Of a stretch of 64,000 bases of DNA, positions 45,039-54,101 are shown one piece after another (positions within the stretch are counted from its first letter, which is position 1; every line of letters begins with the position of its first letter). The notes under the pieces were generated by a model. That model did not search any database. It had not been told where the DNA came from and was given only the letters and a program-made list of their open reading frames with translations. Source of the stretch: Methylocaldum szegediense (GTDB taxonomy: Bacteria > Pseudomonadota > Gammaproteobacteria > Methylococcales > Methylococcaceae). Position numbers and translations under genes: made by a program. The DNA is taken from NCBI RefSeq assembly GCF_949769195.1, contig NZ_OX458333.1, positions 248,001 through 312,000 on the forward strand, read 5' to 3'.

Positions 45039-46004
45039 TTATTTATCAAGTCCCGCAAGATCGTAAACCTTCTTTCGAAAAAGATGAGGATGGGACAGTT
45101 GCCAGTTTTTGAGAGCCTGGATCGGGGTGAGATGGCGTAAGGCCTTTTGGGGAATGTGATGATTGTACAGCTCGACATAGCGGTGCAGGGTGGTGTCCAG
45201 ATCGGCGGTTGAATCGAAGTGATGGGTTTGCAACACCTCCTCGATGCGGCCATTGAAGCGTTCCACCAGGCCATTCGTTTGGGGCCGGCCCGGCGGAATC
45301 AGGCGATGTTCGATGCCTTGTTCAGTACAGAGGCGGTCAAACTCATGCGTCCCCGAGGGCTGCCGAGTTCGGGTCAGGAAACGGTCGGTAAACTCCGAGC
45401 CGTTGTCGGTCAGGCATTTCTGGATGCGGAAAGGCGCGGCCTGAATCACCGCTTTGAGGAAGTCCTTTGCGCTTAAGGCGGTGCGGTTGGGCTTGAGGGC
45501 GACATAGACCCAGCGGGTGGCGCGGTCGATGGCGACGAACAGGTATCGGCGGGGTTCGCCGTCGATGGCGGGCAAGTACTTAACATCCAGGTGAAGGAAG
45601 CCGGGCTCATAGGCCTTGAAGGGTTTGACCTTCGCCTTCTCTGTAGGCGGAAGCAGGGTCTTGAGGGACGCCACCCCGTGGCGGCGCAGGCAGCGGTCTA
45701 GCCCGGAACGGGACACGGCGGGATTGAGAAATTCCCGGGTCACGGCCAGGAGATCATCCAAGGGGAGGAGCAGAGCTTGGCGGAGGTAGACCACGATGGC
45801 TTCCTGGGCGGGCGTGAGCGTGGTTCTGAGGGTGTGGGGCCGGTGTGAGGCATCTTCGACCGAGGAGCGGTGTTTCCACTTGCGGACGGTCGTTCGGCTA
45901 ATGCCATGCTTTTGGGCCAAGGCGCGCTCGCTCAACGTGGACGCTTGAATGGCCTGCCGAACGGCCGGGGTGGTACGGGCGTTCTTATGAAGACGAATCG
46001 GCAT
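45039..46004 (-). CDS. IS481-family transposase, copy B
   Basis: A 321-residue transposase identical to copy A except for residue 2 (Pro) and the last residue (Lys). DDE core HLDVKYLP, LTDNGSEFT, NGLVERFNGR. The reading frame leaves the element and ends at a TAA formed by the GTTATT target repeat (AATAAC on the coding strand). A GTG at 46019 is an alternative start. Confidence 0.9.
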   Translation of the reverse strand: MPIRLHKNARTTPAVRQAIQASTLSERALAQKHGISRTTVRKWKHRSSVEDASHRPHTLRTTLTPAQEAIVVYLRQALLLPLDDLLAVTREFLNPAVSRSGLDRCLRRHGVASLKTLLPPTEKAKVKPFKAYEPGFLHLDVKYLPAIDGEPRRYLFVAIDRATRWVYVALKPNRTALSAKDFLKAVIQAAPFRIQKCLTDNGSEFTDRFLTRTRQPSGTHEFDRLCTEQGIEHRLIPPGRPQTNGLVERFNGRIEEVLQTHHFDSTADLDTTLHRYVELYNHHIPQKALRHLTPIQALKNWQLSHPHLFRKKVYDLAGLDK

Positions 46005-46108
46005 GGAGAGAAACCTCACTTGGACGAACCGAATATCTCCTGGAGAAGGCTCCGGGCTTCGAACAGAGCATAACTCCTTCTCGGTAAATAATCACACGAG
46101 ACGCGACA
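45044..46108 (-). mobile_element. IS481-family insertion sequence, copy B
   Basis: A 1065-bp element, same as copy A (31428-32492) but inverted in the window. Ends TGTCGCGTCTCGTGTG and TATCAAGTCCCGCAAG; the second end has TA where copy A has TG. Flanked by the 6-bp direct repeats GTTATT at 45038-45043 and 46109-46114. Intact ends, intact transposase and target repeats make this the copy that moved most cleanly. Confidence 0.9.
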
Positions 46109-46297
46109 GTTATTCACCCTCTCCGAGGAACGTTCATACCCCGAGAGCCAGAACCATGGGCGTAACCGTTCTCGATATGTCGGCCAAATCGAAGTCTTTT
46201 GCAGAGGCCATGCCGCGGCGCATTGAATATCGCCTTGAGAGCCTGGCAGCAAAAACGCGTGGAAGGCGGCGAATTACCCGTTGCAAGTCCCGTGAAA

Positions 46298-47371
46298 CTA
46301 GCGGAGATGAAAGAGGACGATCAGCCCACCGAGGTAGAGCAAAAGCACGATGAGAGAATCGATCCCCATTTTGAAGACGACGTAGTTCCTCCGCATGATC
46401 AGCCCGGCCAGGTAGACGGTTGTCACGGCAATGCCGAGAAGGATGGCGAGAATCGAGAATCGGCCCGCCTCATTGAGGATAGGCTGTTTTGAATACGCGG
46501 CATCCGCGAAAAATAGGAGCATGACCGAAAACAGATTCGTGCCGAAGGCCTCGGCGAAGGCCATCTCGTACTGCTTCAAGCGAACCGCCGCAAGCGTGGT
46601 GCTCAGCTCCGGCAACGACGTCGAGATGCCTCCCAAGACCATTCCGACAAAGCTCGCGCCCAATCCGGTCTGCTCGGACAGCGCGTCGCTGGTCCGGGCC
46701 AGAACATATCCGGCCATCAGGATTGCCGTGCTGGCAACCAGAATTCGCAGGATCAATGCTCCCAAGGATGCCCGAACCGGTTGTTTCGATTCTGTACGTT
46801 CGATAGCGGCCGGTTCGAGTGCGGCTGGAGGGGATCGCGAGGCCTGTCTGGGTATCCAGGGTGTGCTCCGCTCATAGTGCTTGATGAGCCATATGAAAAA
46901 CAGGTAAAGCAGCACAAGTGCGCTGGTCCAACCGCCGATGCCGGTGTTCAGGACTGGGCGATCGCCGGCAACCATACCCGCGGCGGCCACGGTAAGAATG
47001 AGCACCACCAACGCTCCTTGCAGCAAAATGATGGGGTGGACCACATCGACGGACAGAGGTTCCCAGCCCTTGATCGCATCCACAATGGCGATCATCGCCA
47101 TCGTGACCGCAATGCCGCCGAGCAGCATATTGATCGCCAGCGGAGCGTTGCCGATGAGGGAGGCGGAAACGGACGTGGCCGTCTCAGGCAGCGAAGCAAC
47201 GCCTCCCAGCAGTAGCGTGCCGATCAGCGCCTGCTGGCCCTTCAGCCGATCAGAGATCAGTTTGGCATAGCGTGCCAGCTGGATGCCGGCATACCAGACT
47301 ACCGCTCCGGCCATCGCGAAAAGAACGGCATTCCATCCCGCCGCAAGGGCATCAAAACGGAGTATGTTCAT
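46298..47371 (-). CDS. sodium/calcium exchanger-family membrane protein
   Basis: A 357-residue polytopic membrane protein of the CaCA superfamily with two homologous halves. The ion-binding alpha repeats are GGVASLPETATSVSASLIGN and, near residue 240, GGISTSLPELSTTLAA with FGTNLFSV. The halves are separated by a hydrophilic loop (HYERSTPWIPRQASRSPPAA). It would exchange Na+ or H+ for Ca2+ or another cation. It lies 65 bp after the hydrogenase protease gene on the same strand, possibly on the same transcript. ATG at 47371 is used. Confidence 0.85.
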   Translation of the reverse strand: MNILRFDALAAGWNAVLFAMAGAVVWYAGIQLARYAKLISDRLKGQQALIGTLLLGGVASLPETATSVSASLIGNAPLAINMLLGGIAVTMAMIAIVDAIKGWEPLSVDVVHPIILLQGALVVLILTVAAAGMVAGDRPVLNTGIGGWTSALVLLYLFFIWLIKHYERSTPWIPRQASRSPPAALEPAAIERTESKQPVRASLGALILRILVASTAILMAGYVLARTSDALSEQTGLGASFVGMVLGGISTSLPELSTTLAAVRLKQYEMAFAEAFGTNLFSVMLLFFADAAYSKQPILNEAGRFSILAILLGIAVTTVYLAGLIMRRNYVVFKMGIDSLIVLLLYLGGLIVLFHLR

Positions 47372-47436
47372 TCGACATCGTCCCAAGGGCGCTTAGGCCG
47401 GCAGGGATTGCGGTCCGGTAATGATAGAGCCGTACA

Positions 47437-47919
47437 TCAGGAATCCGCCCACCGTCTGATATCGGCCAGGACGGCCGCGATCACGCCTGGTATCGCCCCG
47501 GTCACAGGCGCGCTCGGGATGCTGGCCCGTCCGAATTCAGCCGTGGCCGGAATTTCGATCAGGAAGAGGATGGCGTTCGGAGGCAATTCGGTCAGAGCCC
47601 GACCTAGGGCCAGGGTGGCGGAAAGTCCGAAGCCATAGCTGGAATAGGGCGCAGCTCCGTTTTCGAAATTCTCTGCGTCCAAGCGGTGGATCGTGCCCGC
47701 CGGCGTTCCGGACTGCGCGGCATCGATCAGGATCACGAGACTCGCGTCGCGCATGGCGTCGAGCAGGTTATTGCCCACCGGGTCGGGGATTTCGGCCGAC
47801 GCGAATCCCTCGGGTAACGCGCGGAAGCCATCCGATTGCACCAGGTTTTCCACCGCGATCCAGCCGACTCGGTCGTCGCCGAGCGGAGAACCGAGTCCCT
47901 GGATGCGGATCGGCGTCAT
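47437..47919 (-). CDS. [NiFe]-hydrogenase maturation protease in the hyd operon
   Basis: A 160-residue HyaD/HybD-type protease. GLGSPLGDDRVGW and ILIDAAQSG are kept, but the third nickel ligand is changed: PYSSYGFGL has Tyr (TAT) where the paralogue at 43220-43711 and the family have His (CAC). It overlaps the hydA stop by ATGA and is surely cotranscribed with hydBGDA. Loss of the His raises doubt about its activity. Confidence 0.85.
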   Translation of the reverse strand: MTPIRIQGLGSPLGDDRVGWIAVENLVQSDGFRALPEGFASAEIPDPVGNNLLDAMRDASLVILIDAAQSGTPAGTIHRLDAENFENGAAPYSSYGFGLSATLALGRALTELPPNAILFLIEIPATAEFGRASIPSAPVTGAIPGVIAAVLADIRRWADS

Positions 47920-49211
47920 TCTCGGAACACCCTCAGCTTCAGGAAATGCGTGGCGCAGGAAATACACGGGTCGTAGTTGCGGATGACCTTTTCCCCGTGC
48001 AGCCGTAATTCCTCGTCGCTGCGATCGAGTCCGAAGGCTTCGATCGAGCGGTGCAGGTCCTCGGCGATGCGGGCCTGGTTCTGGCTGGTGGGTGGGACGA
48101 TGCGGGCCTTGAGAATCTTGCCGTTCTCGTCCACATCGTAGCGATGCCAGAGCAGTCCGCGCGGCGCCTCGGTGCCGCCGAACCCGCTGCCGGCGCGGTA
48201 TTCGCCGGAAACGAAGGGGACGTCGGGCTCATAGTTTTCCAGCAGTCGTATGGCTTCGACCACGGCGAGGTGAATCTCGACCGCGCGCGCCAGCATGCTG
48301 TGAAACATGTTGCGGGAAGGGAAAGCGATGCCGGTCTTCGCCAGGGTGGAGCGCACCGGTTCCGGCAGCCGGTCCCAATTCAAGTTGAGCCGCGCCAGTG
48401 GTCCGACCAGGTAAGGCCGCCCTTCGAGCAGGGAGTACAGGGCGGTGGAATGGACTTCCTGGTGCTCTTCGAAATAATCCTCGTACCGGTCGGCCGGAAT
48501 GTCGAGCCCTGTATCCGAAACGATGCGGCCGGAATAGAGCGGGTATTCGGAGGGATGCCTGAGCGCTACGCTGACGAAATCCTGTTGATCCTTGGGCATG
48601 TCGATGCTCGCGGCCCAGGCGACCAGGTTTTCCGCATCCGGCAGGGCGGCGTGCAGCCGGTCTACCAGCCTCGCTACTCGGTCTTTCGGCGGTGCAGAAT
48701 GGAACCCGCCGACCCGCACGCCCACCGGATGCACCGAGCGCGCGCCGAACAGCCGGATCAGCTCGTTGCCGAGACTTTGCAGGCGCAGCCCACGGCGCAC
48801 CTCGTCCGGATAATCCTTTGCCATCTCCGGGGCGCTGGAATAGCCGAAATAATCCGGCGCTGCCAGGAGGTGTATGTGCAGGCTATGGCTTTGAATCCAT
48901 TCGCCGCAGTACTGGGCCCGGCGCATGGCCTCGATCCAGGGCGTGGGGCGCCAGCCGAACAGGCTTTCCAAAGCCTGTACTGCACTCATCTGGTAGGCTA
49001 CCGGGCAGATGCCGCAGATGCGTGCTACCATGTCGGGCACCTCGAAGGCTTCGCGGCCCTCCAGGAATTTCTCGAACAGTCGCGGCGGCTCGCCGATGCT
49101 GAACTTCAGGTGTTCGATGCGGCCGTTCCGGATGTGGAGATCCAGGGCGCCTTCGCCCTCGACCCGAGCCAGGACGGGCACGTCGATTTTGATTTCCCGG
49201 ACCTCGTTCAT
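47916..49211 (-). CDS. hydA: group 3b [NiFe] hydrogenase large (alpha) subunit
   Basis: A 431-residue catalytic subunit that carries the Ni-Fe site. The two CxxC motifs are RICGICP (Cys 66, 69) and DPCISCATH (Cys 416, 419; His 422). The nine residues FLKLRVFRE after the His are the C-terminal extension removed by the protease encoded next. The gene order hydB-hydG-hydD-hydA is that of cytoplasmic bidirectional NADP-linked (sulf)hydrogenases of group 3b. Its start overlaps hydD by ATGA. Confidence 0.93.
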   Translation of the reverse strand: MNEVREIKIDVPVLARVEGEGALDLHIRNGRIEHLKFSIGEPPRLFEKFLEGREAFEVPDMVARICGICPVAYQMSAVQALESLFGWRPTPWIEAMRRAQYCGEWIQSHSLHIHLLAAPDYFGYSSAPEMAKDYPDEVRRGLRLQSLGNELIRLFGARSVHPVGVRVGGFHSAPPKDRVARLVDRLHAALPDAENLVAWAASIDMPKDQQDFVSVALRHPSEYPLYSGRIVSDTGLDIPADRYEDYFEEHQEVHSTALYSLLEGRPYLVGPLARLNLNWDRLPEPVRSTLAKTGIAFPSRNMFHSMLARAVEIHLAVVEAIRLLENYEPDVPFVSGEYRAGSGFGGTEAPRGLLWHRYDVDENGKILKARIVPPTSQNQARIAEDLHRSIEAFGLDRSDEELRLHGEKVIRNYDPCISCATHFLKLRVFRE

Positions 49212-49987
49212 GATTTCTCCTGCCAGTGCTTGCCGGCTTCGCGGAAAGCTTCAGCCTCGCTATGGATGTAGCGAAAGCGGCGGGCGATGCGATCCGTGGG
49301 CATGCCCCTCCGCTCGAACCAGCGGCCCCAGGCGTCGCCGTTGATGTTTTCCGCCGGCCCGTAGCAACCGTAGCAATCGCGGCCAATGCCGGGGCACAGC
49401 ACGCCGCAGCCAGTGCGGGTGACCGGTCCCATGCAGTGCTGCCCCTGGGTCACCATCACGCAAACGATGTTTTTCCGTTTGCATTCCATGCAGAGCTTTT
49501 CCTTATCCTCCCGTGGTGGAGCGCCGAGTAGCAGCGAACTCACCGTCGCCATGACCTGCCGGGTGTTCACCGGGCAACCCCAGAGTTCGAGGTCTACCGG
49601 CACGTTGGCTGAGATGGGTGTCGCGGTGTCCAGGTGGTCAACTTTCGATGGGTCGGCATAGACGTCGGCGAACCAGCGGGCGGCGTCGGCCTGGTTGCGA
49701 AGCGCCTGCAGGCAGCCCGAGGTGGCGCAGGCGCCGATGGGCACGAGAAAGCGGGTGTTTTCGCGGACCCGGCGGATGCGCTCCCGCTCTTCGTGGGTGG
49801 AAATGCTACCTTCGATGAAGGCGAGATCGGCCGGGGCATCGGGGTCGACGATGCCGGCCTCGGCAAAATGCACCACGTCCACCAGCTCGAATAGCTCCAC
49901 CAACTGCTCGCCGGCATTGAGAAAAGCCAACTGACAGCCATCGCAGGACGAGAATTTGTGAACGGCGACGCGAAGCTTTCTGTCCAT
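49208..49987 (-). CDS. hydD: group 3b [NiFe] hydrogenase small (delta) subunit
   Basis: A 259-residue iron-sulfur subunit with no twin-arginine signal, so cytoplasmic. The N-terminal SSCDGCQL (Cys 15, 18) and GACATSGC, LWGCPVNTRQV bind the proximal cluster. A C-terminal Cys-rich region (CMECKRKNIVC, CGVLCPGIGRDCYGCYGP) holds further clusters that pass electrons to HydG. It overlaps hydA by four bases and is 1 bp from the hydG stop. Confidence 0.93.
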   Translation of the reverse strand: MDRKLRVAVHKFSSCDGCQLAFLNAGEQLVELFELVDVVHFAEAGIVDPDAPADLAFIEGSISTHEERERIRRVRENTRFLVPIGACATSGCLQALRNQADAARWFADVYADPSKVDHLDTATPISANVPVDLELWGCPVNTRQVMATVSSLLLGAPPREDKEKLCMECKRKNIVCVMVTQGQHCMGPVTRTGCGVLCPGIGRDCYGCYGPAENINGDAWGRWFERRGMPTDRIARRFRYIHSEAEAFREAGKHWQEKS

Positions 49988-49988
49988 G

Positions 49989-50822
49989 TCAGAACCCTTT
50001 CTTGCCCAGCAGGGCTTTCAATTCGGGATAGGGAAACACCGGGCCGTTGCGGCACACGAAGGGCGCGCCGATCATACAGTGTCCGCAATGGCCGATGCCG
50101 CAGTGCATATTGCGTTCCATGCTGAGCCAGATGTCCTCGTCGGCCACGCCACGCTGGCTAAGTTCGTAGATGGAAGCGCGCATCATGGGTTCAGGGCCGC
50201 ACAGGAAGACGATGGTTTGGCTGGGATCGATCTCGGTCCGGTCGAAGAGCGCGGTCACTAAGCCCTGGTGCCAGCTCCAACCGGGCTCGGCCACTTCCGC
50301 GGCGAGCAATACCTGCGTGTCGGGCAGTTGCCGCCAGCGCTGGTATTGCTCTTGCCAGATGAGGTCGTCGGACCGCTTGACCCCCTGCATAATCAAGAGC
50401 CGTCGGAACCGCTCGCGCCTCTTCGCGATATAGCGGATCACCGAAACCAGGGGCGCGCAGCCGAGTCCTCCGGTAATGAGCGCGACATCCTTTCCCTGCG
50501 CCTGGAGCAAAGGCCAGCCGCGCCCATAGGGACCGCGCACGCCGATCCGCTCGCCCGGCTTGAGCCGGCTCAGCGCCCGGGTCACGCGGCCTACGGCCCT
50601 GATCGTATGGTCCAGGGTTTCAATCTCATCCGGATCGGAGGCGATGGAAATCGCCACTTCGCCGATGCCATACAGGTAGATCATGTTGAACTGGCCCGGC
50701 ACGAACGAGTACCCATGGTGGGCCGCCGGATCGGCGAAACGCAGCTTGAGGGTGAAGATGGTCGGCGCTTCCTGAAGGCGTTCGACGATTTCGGCTTCAC
50801 GCGGTAGATACGGGTTTTGCAT
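49989..50822 (-). CDS. hydG: group 3b hydrogenase gamma subunit (FAD/NAD(P)-binding)
   Basis: A 277-residue ferredoxin-reductase-like protein. FAD-binding domain: [23 protein letters not shown](P)-binding: [20 protein letters not shown] and FLCGPEPMM. The last part has four cysteines, [11 protein letters not shown] and FVCRNGP, binding a 2Fe-2S cluster as in dihydroorotate dehydrogenase subunit K. It delivers electrons from H2 oxidation to NAD(P)+ or the reverse. Start ATG at 50822, 11 bp after hydB. Confidence 0.92.
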   Translation of the reverse strand: MQNPYLPREAEIVERLQEAPTIFTLKLRFADPAAHHGYSFVPGQFNMIYLYGIGEVAISIASDPDEIETLDHTIRAVGRVTRALSRLKPGERIGVRGPYGRGWPLLQAQGKDVALITGGLGCAPLVSVIRYIAKRRERFRRLLIMQGVKRSDDLIWQEQYQRWRQLPDTQVLLAAEVAEPGWSWHQGLVTALFDRTEIDPSQTIVFLCGPEPMMRASIYELSQRGVADEDIWLSMERNMHCGIGHCGHCMIGAPFVCRNGPVFPYPELKALLGKKGF

Positions 50823-50833
50823 GCGTGCCTCGA

Positions 50834-51931
50834 TCAACGGCAGATAGCGGCGAGTTCTTCGGTAATGTCGATTCCGACCGGACACCAAGTGATGCAGCGC
50901 CCGCAGCCCACGCAGCCGGAGCGTCCGAACTGGTCGTGCCAGCTGCCGACTTTGTGGGTGAGCCATTGCCGGTAGCGGGTACGGGTGTCGGGACGGATGG
51001 TGATCCCGTGGATGTAGCTGTGTCTCTGGGTGAAGCAGGAATCCCATTCCCGATAGTGTTCGCTTCGGGTTCCGTCGAGGCTAGTTACGTCGTTCTCGCT
51101 ATGGCAAAAGCAAGTCGGGCAGACCAAGGTGCAATTGGTGCAGGACAGGCAGCGCTGCGCGACCTCGTTCCAGCGGGGATGGTCGAGCCGGGCAAACAGC
51201 ACGTCCTTGAGATTGCGTGATGGGACGCCCTTGACCTGTCGCCGGCCGGCGTCTTCGATCTCCCGATCGGCGGTTTCGATTTGTTCGGCGCTTGCTTCCC
51301 GGACCGGCAGCGTAGCGAGAATCCGCTCACCTTTTTCACTGCGTGCCTCGATCAAAAAGCCTTCGTCCAATTCGGAAAGCGCCAAATCGTAGCCATAGGT
51401 CGCCCGCGGTCCGTCGCCGGTGGAAGCGCAAAAGCAATTGAGGGAGGGATGGGTGCAATGGACCGCGACCAGAAACAGCTTTTGCCGCCGCGCCGTGTAC
51501 CAAGGGTCCGGATATGCGCTCTGCATGAAGTGGCGATCGTAAATGTAAAGGGCGGCCAAATCGCAGGCTCTGGCGCCGATCACGGCCACCGGTTCCGCTT
51601 CGGGCGGGCCGCTCTTGAAGTCGATCGACCCATCAGGTTTGCGCTCCGCGCTCCAGAGCTTGTCGCGGCCGGCGAAGGTCAGCGGCCGCAAGGCTTGCGG
51701 CCCATTGGCCCAGGCAAAGAAGCGCGGCTCGTCAGTTTGTTCCAGCCCGTATTGGCCCGGCGCTTGCCGGTCGTGAACGCCCTTCGGTAACTCATCGACG
51801 CCGGAAATCGGTTCGTAAACAATGGCGCCGTCCCTGATGCGCGGGCCGACACATCGATAACCGGCGGAGGCTAATGCAGACAAGAGTCGGGGAAATTCGC
51901 TCCTGAGTAGATAATGGGGGTGCTCGGCCAT
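50834..51931 (-). CDS. hydB: group 3b hydrogenase beta subunit (4Fe-4S)
   Basis: A 365-residue iron-sulfur protein, first gene of the hydrogenase operon. It has two ferredoxin-like motifs in the C-terminal half: [12 protein letters not shown] and [12 protein letters not shown], plus FCHSENDV. The N-terminal half with [20 protein letters not shown] is typical of the sulfhydrogenase beta family. It links the delta and gamma subunits electronically. ATG at 51931 (MAEHPHYLL) is chosen over the longer open frame to 51988. Confidence 0.92.
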   Translation of the reverse strand: MAEHPHYLLRSEFPRLLSALASAGYRCVGPRIRDGAIVYEPISGVDELPKGVHDRQAPGQYGLEQTDEPRFFAWANGPQALRPLTFAGRDKLWSAERKPDGSIDFKSGPPEAEPVAVIGARACDLAALYIYDRHFMQSAYPDPWYTARRQKLFLVAVHCTHPSLNCFCASTGDGPRATYGYDLALSELDEGFLIEARSEKGERILATLPVREASAEQIETADREIEDAGRRQVKGVPSRNLKDVLFARLDHPRWNEVAQRCLSCTNCTLVCPTCFCHSENDVTSLDGTRSEHYREWDSCFTQRHSYIHGITIRPDTRTRYRQWLTHKVGSWHDQFGRSGCVGCGRCITWCPVGIDITEELAAICR

Positions 51932-52060
51932 GGTTTCGACTTCCTGTGGTTTTGCTGCCCACCCGTGGCGAGCTGGGCTTTCCGGCATTGTAAATCGTTT
52001 CGTGTATCCGTTGAAACGACCCGCCGACGGACAACGTCCGGTTTATTGCTTATTAATCAG

Positions 52061-52196
52061 GCCCGTAAATACCCTCTTGGTATTTACGGGCGCCGCCCAG
52101 GCCGGTACACGCCCGGCCTGGGCTCACGCGGCTTGTTGCCGCGCCGGCGCATCCCTACCCCGGATTAACCCGACCGAAATTTATAGGTCGGGTTAA
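52061..52196 (-). repeat. hairpin-rich structured repeat, copy 2
   Basis: Four consecutive inverted repeats: GCCCGTAAATACC/GGTATTTACGGGC (52061-52091, 13-bp stem, 5-nt loop), GCCCAGGCCGG/CCGGCCTGGGC (52095-52123), CGCGGC/GCCGCG near 52127-52143, and ATTAACCCGACC/GGTCGGGTTAAT (about 52164-52197). Copy 1 is at 31327-31427 on the other strand. The first hairpin could also act as a terminator-like barrier between the hyd promoter region and the next gene. Confidence 0.8.
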
Positions 52197-52203
52197 TAGG
52201 CCC

Positions 52204-53163
52204 TCAGTGCAGTCTCGTCATGCCGAATTTTTCCAAAGCGGATTTGGCCTCGTCGGAGCGCAGAAACGCCAGCCAATCCCGCGCCGCGCCGGGGTTTCGG
52301 GCGTTCGTGGCGATGGCTGCCGCCTGTATGTCCTCATGTTCATCTTCCGGCGCAATCGGAACGAAGTCGATGGGATGTCCGATCATCATCTGGTATCGCG
52401 GTTCGCTGATCCAGGTCAGCCCGGCGTCGACTTTGCCCTGCATGATCCAGAGGGGTGTCTGGCGATGATGGATTTCGGTCAAAAATGCCTCTCCGGTTTT
52501 CACCTTGGTTTCATAGACCTCACGGACCAGTTCCTGGCCGCCCGCTTGTTCGAGAGCGGCCCGGATCTGACGGGTGATACCCTCGGTCTCCGGGTTCGGG
52601 TTGGCGAGCCGCACGCCCGGCCGAGCGAGATCTTCCAGCGACCGGATGTTCTTGGGATTGCCTTTTTTCACCATGATGGCGAGGCTGTTCTTGACGAAAC
52701 GCAGCGGCGGGCCCTGCAACACGCCTTTTTCGATCAAGGCGGCGATTCTTTGCTCTCCGGCCTGCACCACGTCGGGCTGGATCGACAAGGTCAGGTTGCC
52801 GACGGTGATGGTGTTGCGGTTCTCGAGTTGCCGTTCGATGATCCCCGGCGGAATCGTCTCGAAAAAGATTCGGCCGCGGAGTTCGGGCTTTTGCCGCTGG
52901 AAAGCTTCGACCAGTTCCTTCAGCACGAAAAAGTAATTGCCGCCGGCGAACACGACAAACTCGGCGGTGGTCGGGTTGCCGTGAAAATCCGGCATATTGT
53001 TGACTTCCGGGACGGTGAACGGGACGCCCGTATCGGCTGCAGGAGGCGTTTCTCCTCGCCAGGGCGGAAAAACGGAGGACGGCGTCGGGGCCGAGTTTTC
53101 GGCGCTCGTGGATGACGCCGCGAAAAAAACGATCGTAACGGCCGGCCAGAAGTGCTTGCACAC
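52204..53163 (-). CDS. periplasmic substrate-binding-like protein (ModA/PstS-like)
   Basis: A 319-residue exported protein with a type 2 periplasmic-binding fold. Recognisable parts: AEFVVFAGGNYFFVLKELVE, ITVGNLTLSIQPDVVQAGEQ, ARPGVRLANPNPETEGITRQ and IWIM-like PLWIMQGKVDAGLTWISEPR. These resemble molybdate- or sulfate-type binding proteins, with no permease or ATPase gene adjacent. It could bind an oxyanion or a metal chelate, or act as a sensor. It is followed on the 5' side by a DsrE-like gene 34 bp away. Confidence 0.7.
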   Translation of the reverse strand: MCKHFWPAVTIVFFAASSTSAENSAPTPSSVFPPWRGETPPAADTGVPFTVPEVNNMPDFHGNPTTAEFVVFAGGNYFFVLKELVEAFQRQKPELRGRIFFETIPPGIIERQLENRNTITVGNLTLSIQPDVVQAGEQRIAALIEKGVLQGPPLRFVKNSLAIMVKKGNPKNIRSLEDLARPGVRLANPNPETEGITRQIRAALEQAGGQELVREVYETKVKTGEAFLTEIHHRQTPLWIMQGKVDAGLTWISEPRYQMMIGHPIDFVPIAPEDEHEDIQAAAIATNARNPGAARDWLAFLRSDEAKSALEKFGMTRLH

Positions 53164-53197
53164 GTCGGCAACTCCATGGGTAAGAAGGACAAACGAC

Positions 53198-53752
53198 TCA
53201 ATCCGGAATCAGGGCGTAGCCCTCCATCTGATAGAGGGGGAGTACGGTCAGGGCCGAGAGCGCCACGGTAACTTCCGGATTGACGTCGCCCGGCTCGAAC
53301 TCCTTCTCGGCCAGGGCCTGGCCACAGACGTACAAGGTGACGCCAGCCTTCTTCAAAGCCTCAATCAACTCCGTATTGGGATTCCCGTTACCGAAGCGAT
53401 TGCGATAGCGCTCGTCCTTCAACACCGCCGGTGTTGCCGAGCCGTGCACTACCAGAACCAGCTTCAAACGTTCCGTCGGAACCCCCGCCAAGGCAAAGGT
53501 ATTGATCAGCCGGGCCACGTGGTCTAGGCCTGAGTTCGGTTTCTCGGGCGTTTCGGCGCCTTTGGAGATATCGAACAACACCTTGTAAGTCCGATCCGGT
53601 GAGGGACGGGCAGCGGCATCCGGATACGGCCGGACTTTGCCGTAACCCCGAATCGCGGGATATTCCCACTCCGCCTTGGGATCTGCGGAGGCTTGACCGA
53701 TGGAACCACCGATCAACAGACCCGCCAAAATGGAAATCGTTCTCTTGGACAT
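53198..53752 (-). CDS. exported DsrE-like protein
   Basis: A 184-residue protein: signal peptide ISILAGLLIGGSIGQASA, then a DsrE/DsrF-type fold with YKVLFDISKG, LVLVVHGSATPAVL and VTLYVCGQALAEKEF, where the conserved Cys sits. Secreted DsrE proteins are widespread in methylotrophs and sulfur oxidisers, function unsettled. It is likely cotranscribed with the binding protein downstream. Confidence 0.75.
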   Translation of the reverse strand: MSKRTISILAGLLIGGSIGQASADPKAEWEYPAIRGYGKVRPYPDAAARPSPDRTYKVLFDISKGAETPEKPNSGLDHVARLINTFALAGVPTERLKLVLVVHGSATPAVLKDERYRNRFGNGNPNTELIEALKKAGVTLYVCGQALAEKEFEPGDVNPEVTVALSALTVLPLYQMEGYALIPD

Positions 53753-54101
53753 GGCAGCCTCCCGTTCGGAAACGGCAGAGGCCGGCTTTCACACCTCGAT
53801 CGCTCGCGACACCGTACTGGGGCCACGGGTCGGATGAATGCCGGCAAATTGGTTCGACGTCGCCGCGGAGCGCCTTCAGACTGTATTGCTCCCGGTCGAT
53901 CTTGCGCCGGACTCGGTCGGTTTCGTACGGCTGCATGACTGTCATTTTCGATTCTTCCCGAATGCTTACAGCCCCTTGTAGCCTCACCCGGTAGGACGTC
54001 TGGTCCAAGGAATATCGAACAGCTTTGGGGGCTACCGGGATCGGCTCTTGATCGCTCGGCGGCTTGCCATAAGGACAGCGCGGCCCGGGCCAAATCTCAG
54101 A
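53753..54101. other. spacer, no gene supported
   Basis: About 350 bp. A minus-strand frame starting MTVMQPYETDRVRRKIDREQ near 54008 runs through it into the DsrE gene out of frame and is not convincing. No promoter elements could be fixed. Confidence 0.35.

Larger units (their letters stand above)
45002..46250 (-). pseudogene. unidentified ORF interrupted by IS481 copy B
   Basis: Removing copy B and one GTTATT repeat joins the right flank (RERLRPWFWLSGYERSSERV) in frame to the left flank (NNLLIDRQNELEI-stop, 45002-45043). The frame extends right to about 46250 with no clear family. The join supports an interrupted coding region, but the upstream end overlaps the start of the next spacer and the product is unknown. 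Confidence 0.4.

Noticed and set aside
52061-52196. CRISPR-like palindromic repeats
   Set aside because: The hairpins differ from each other and there are no equal direct repeats with spacers; no cas gene is present.
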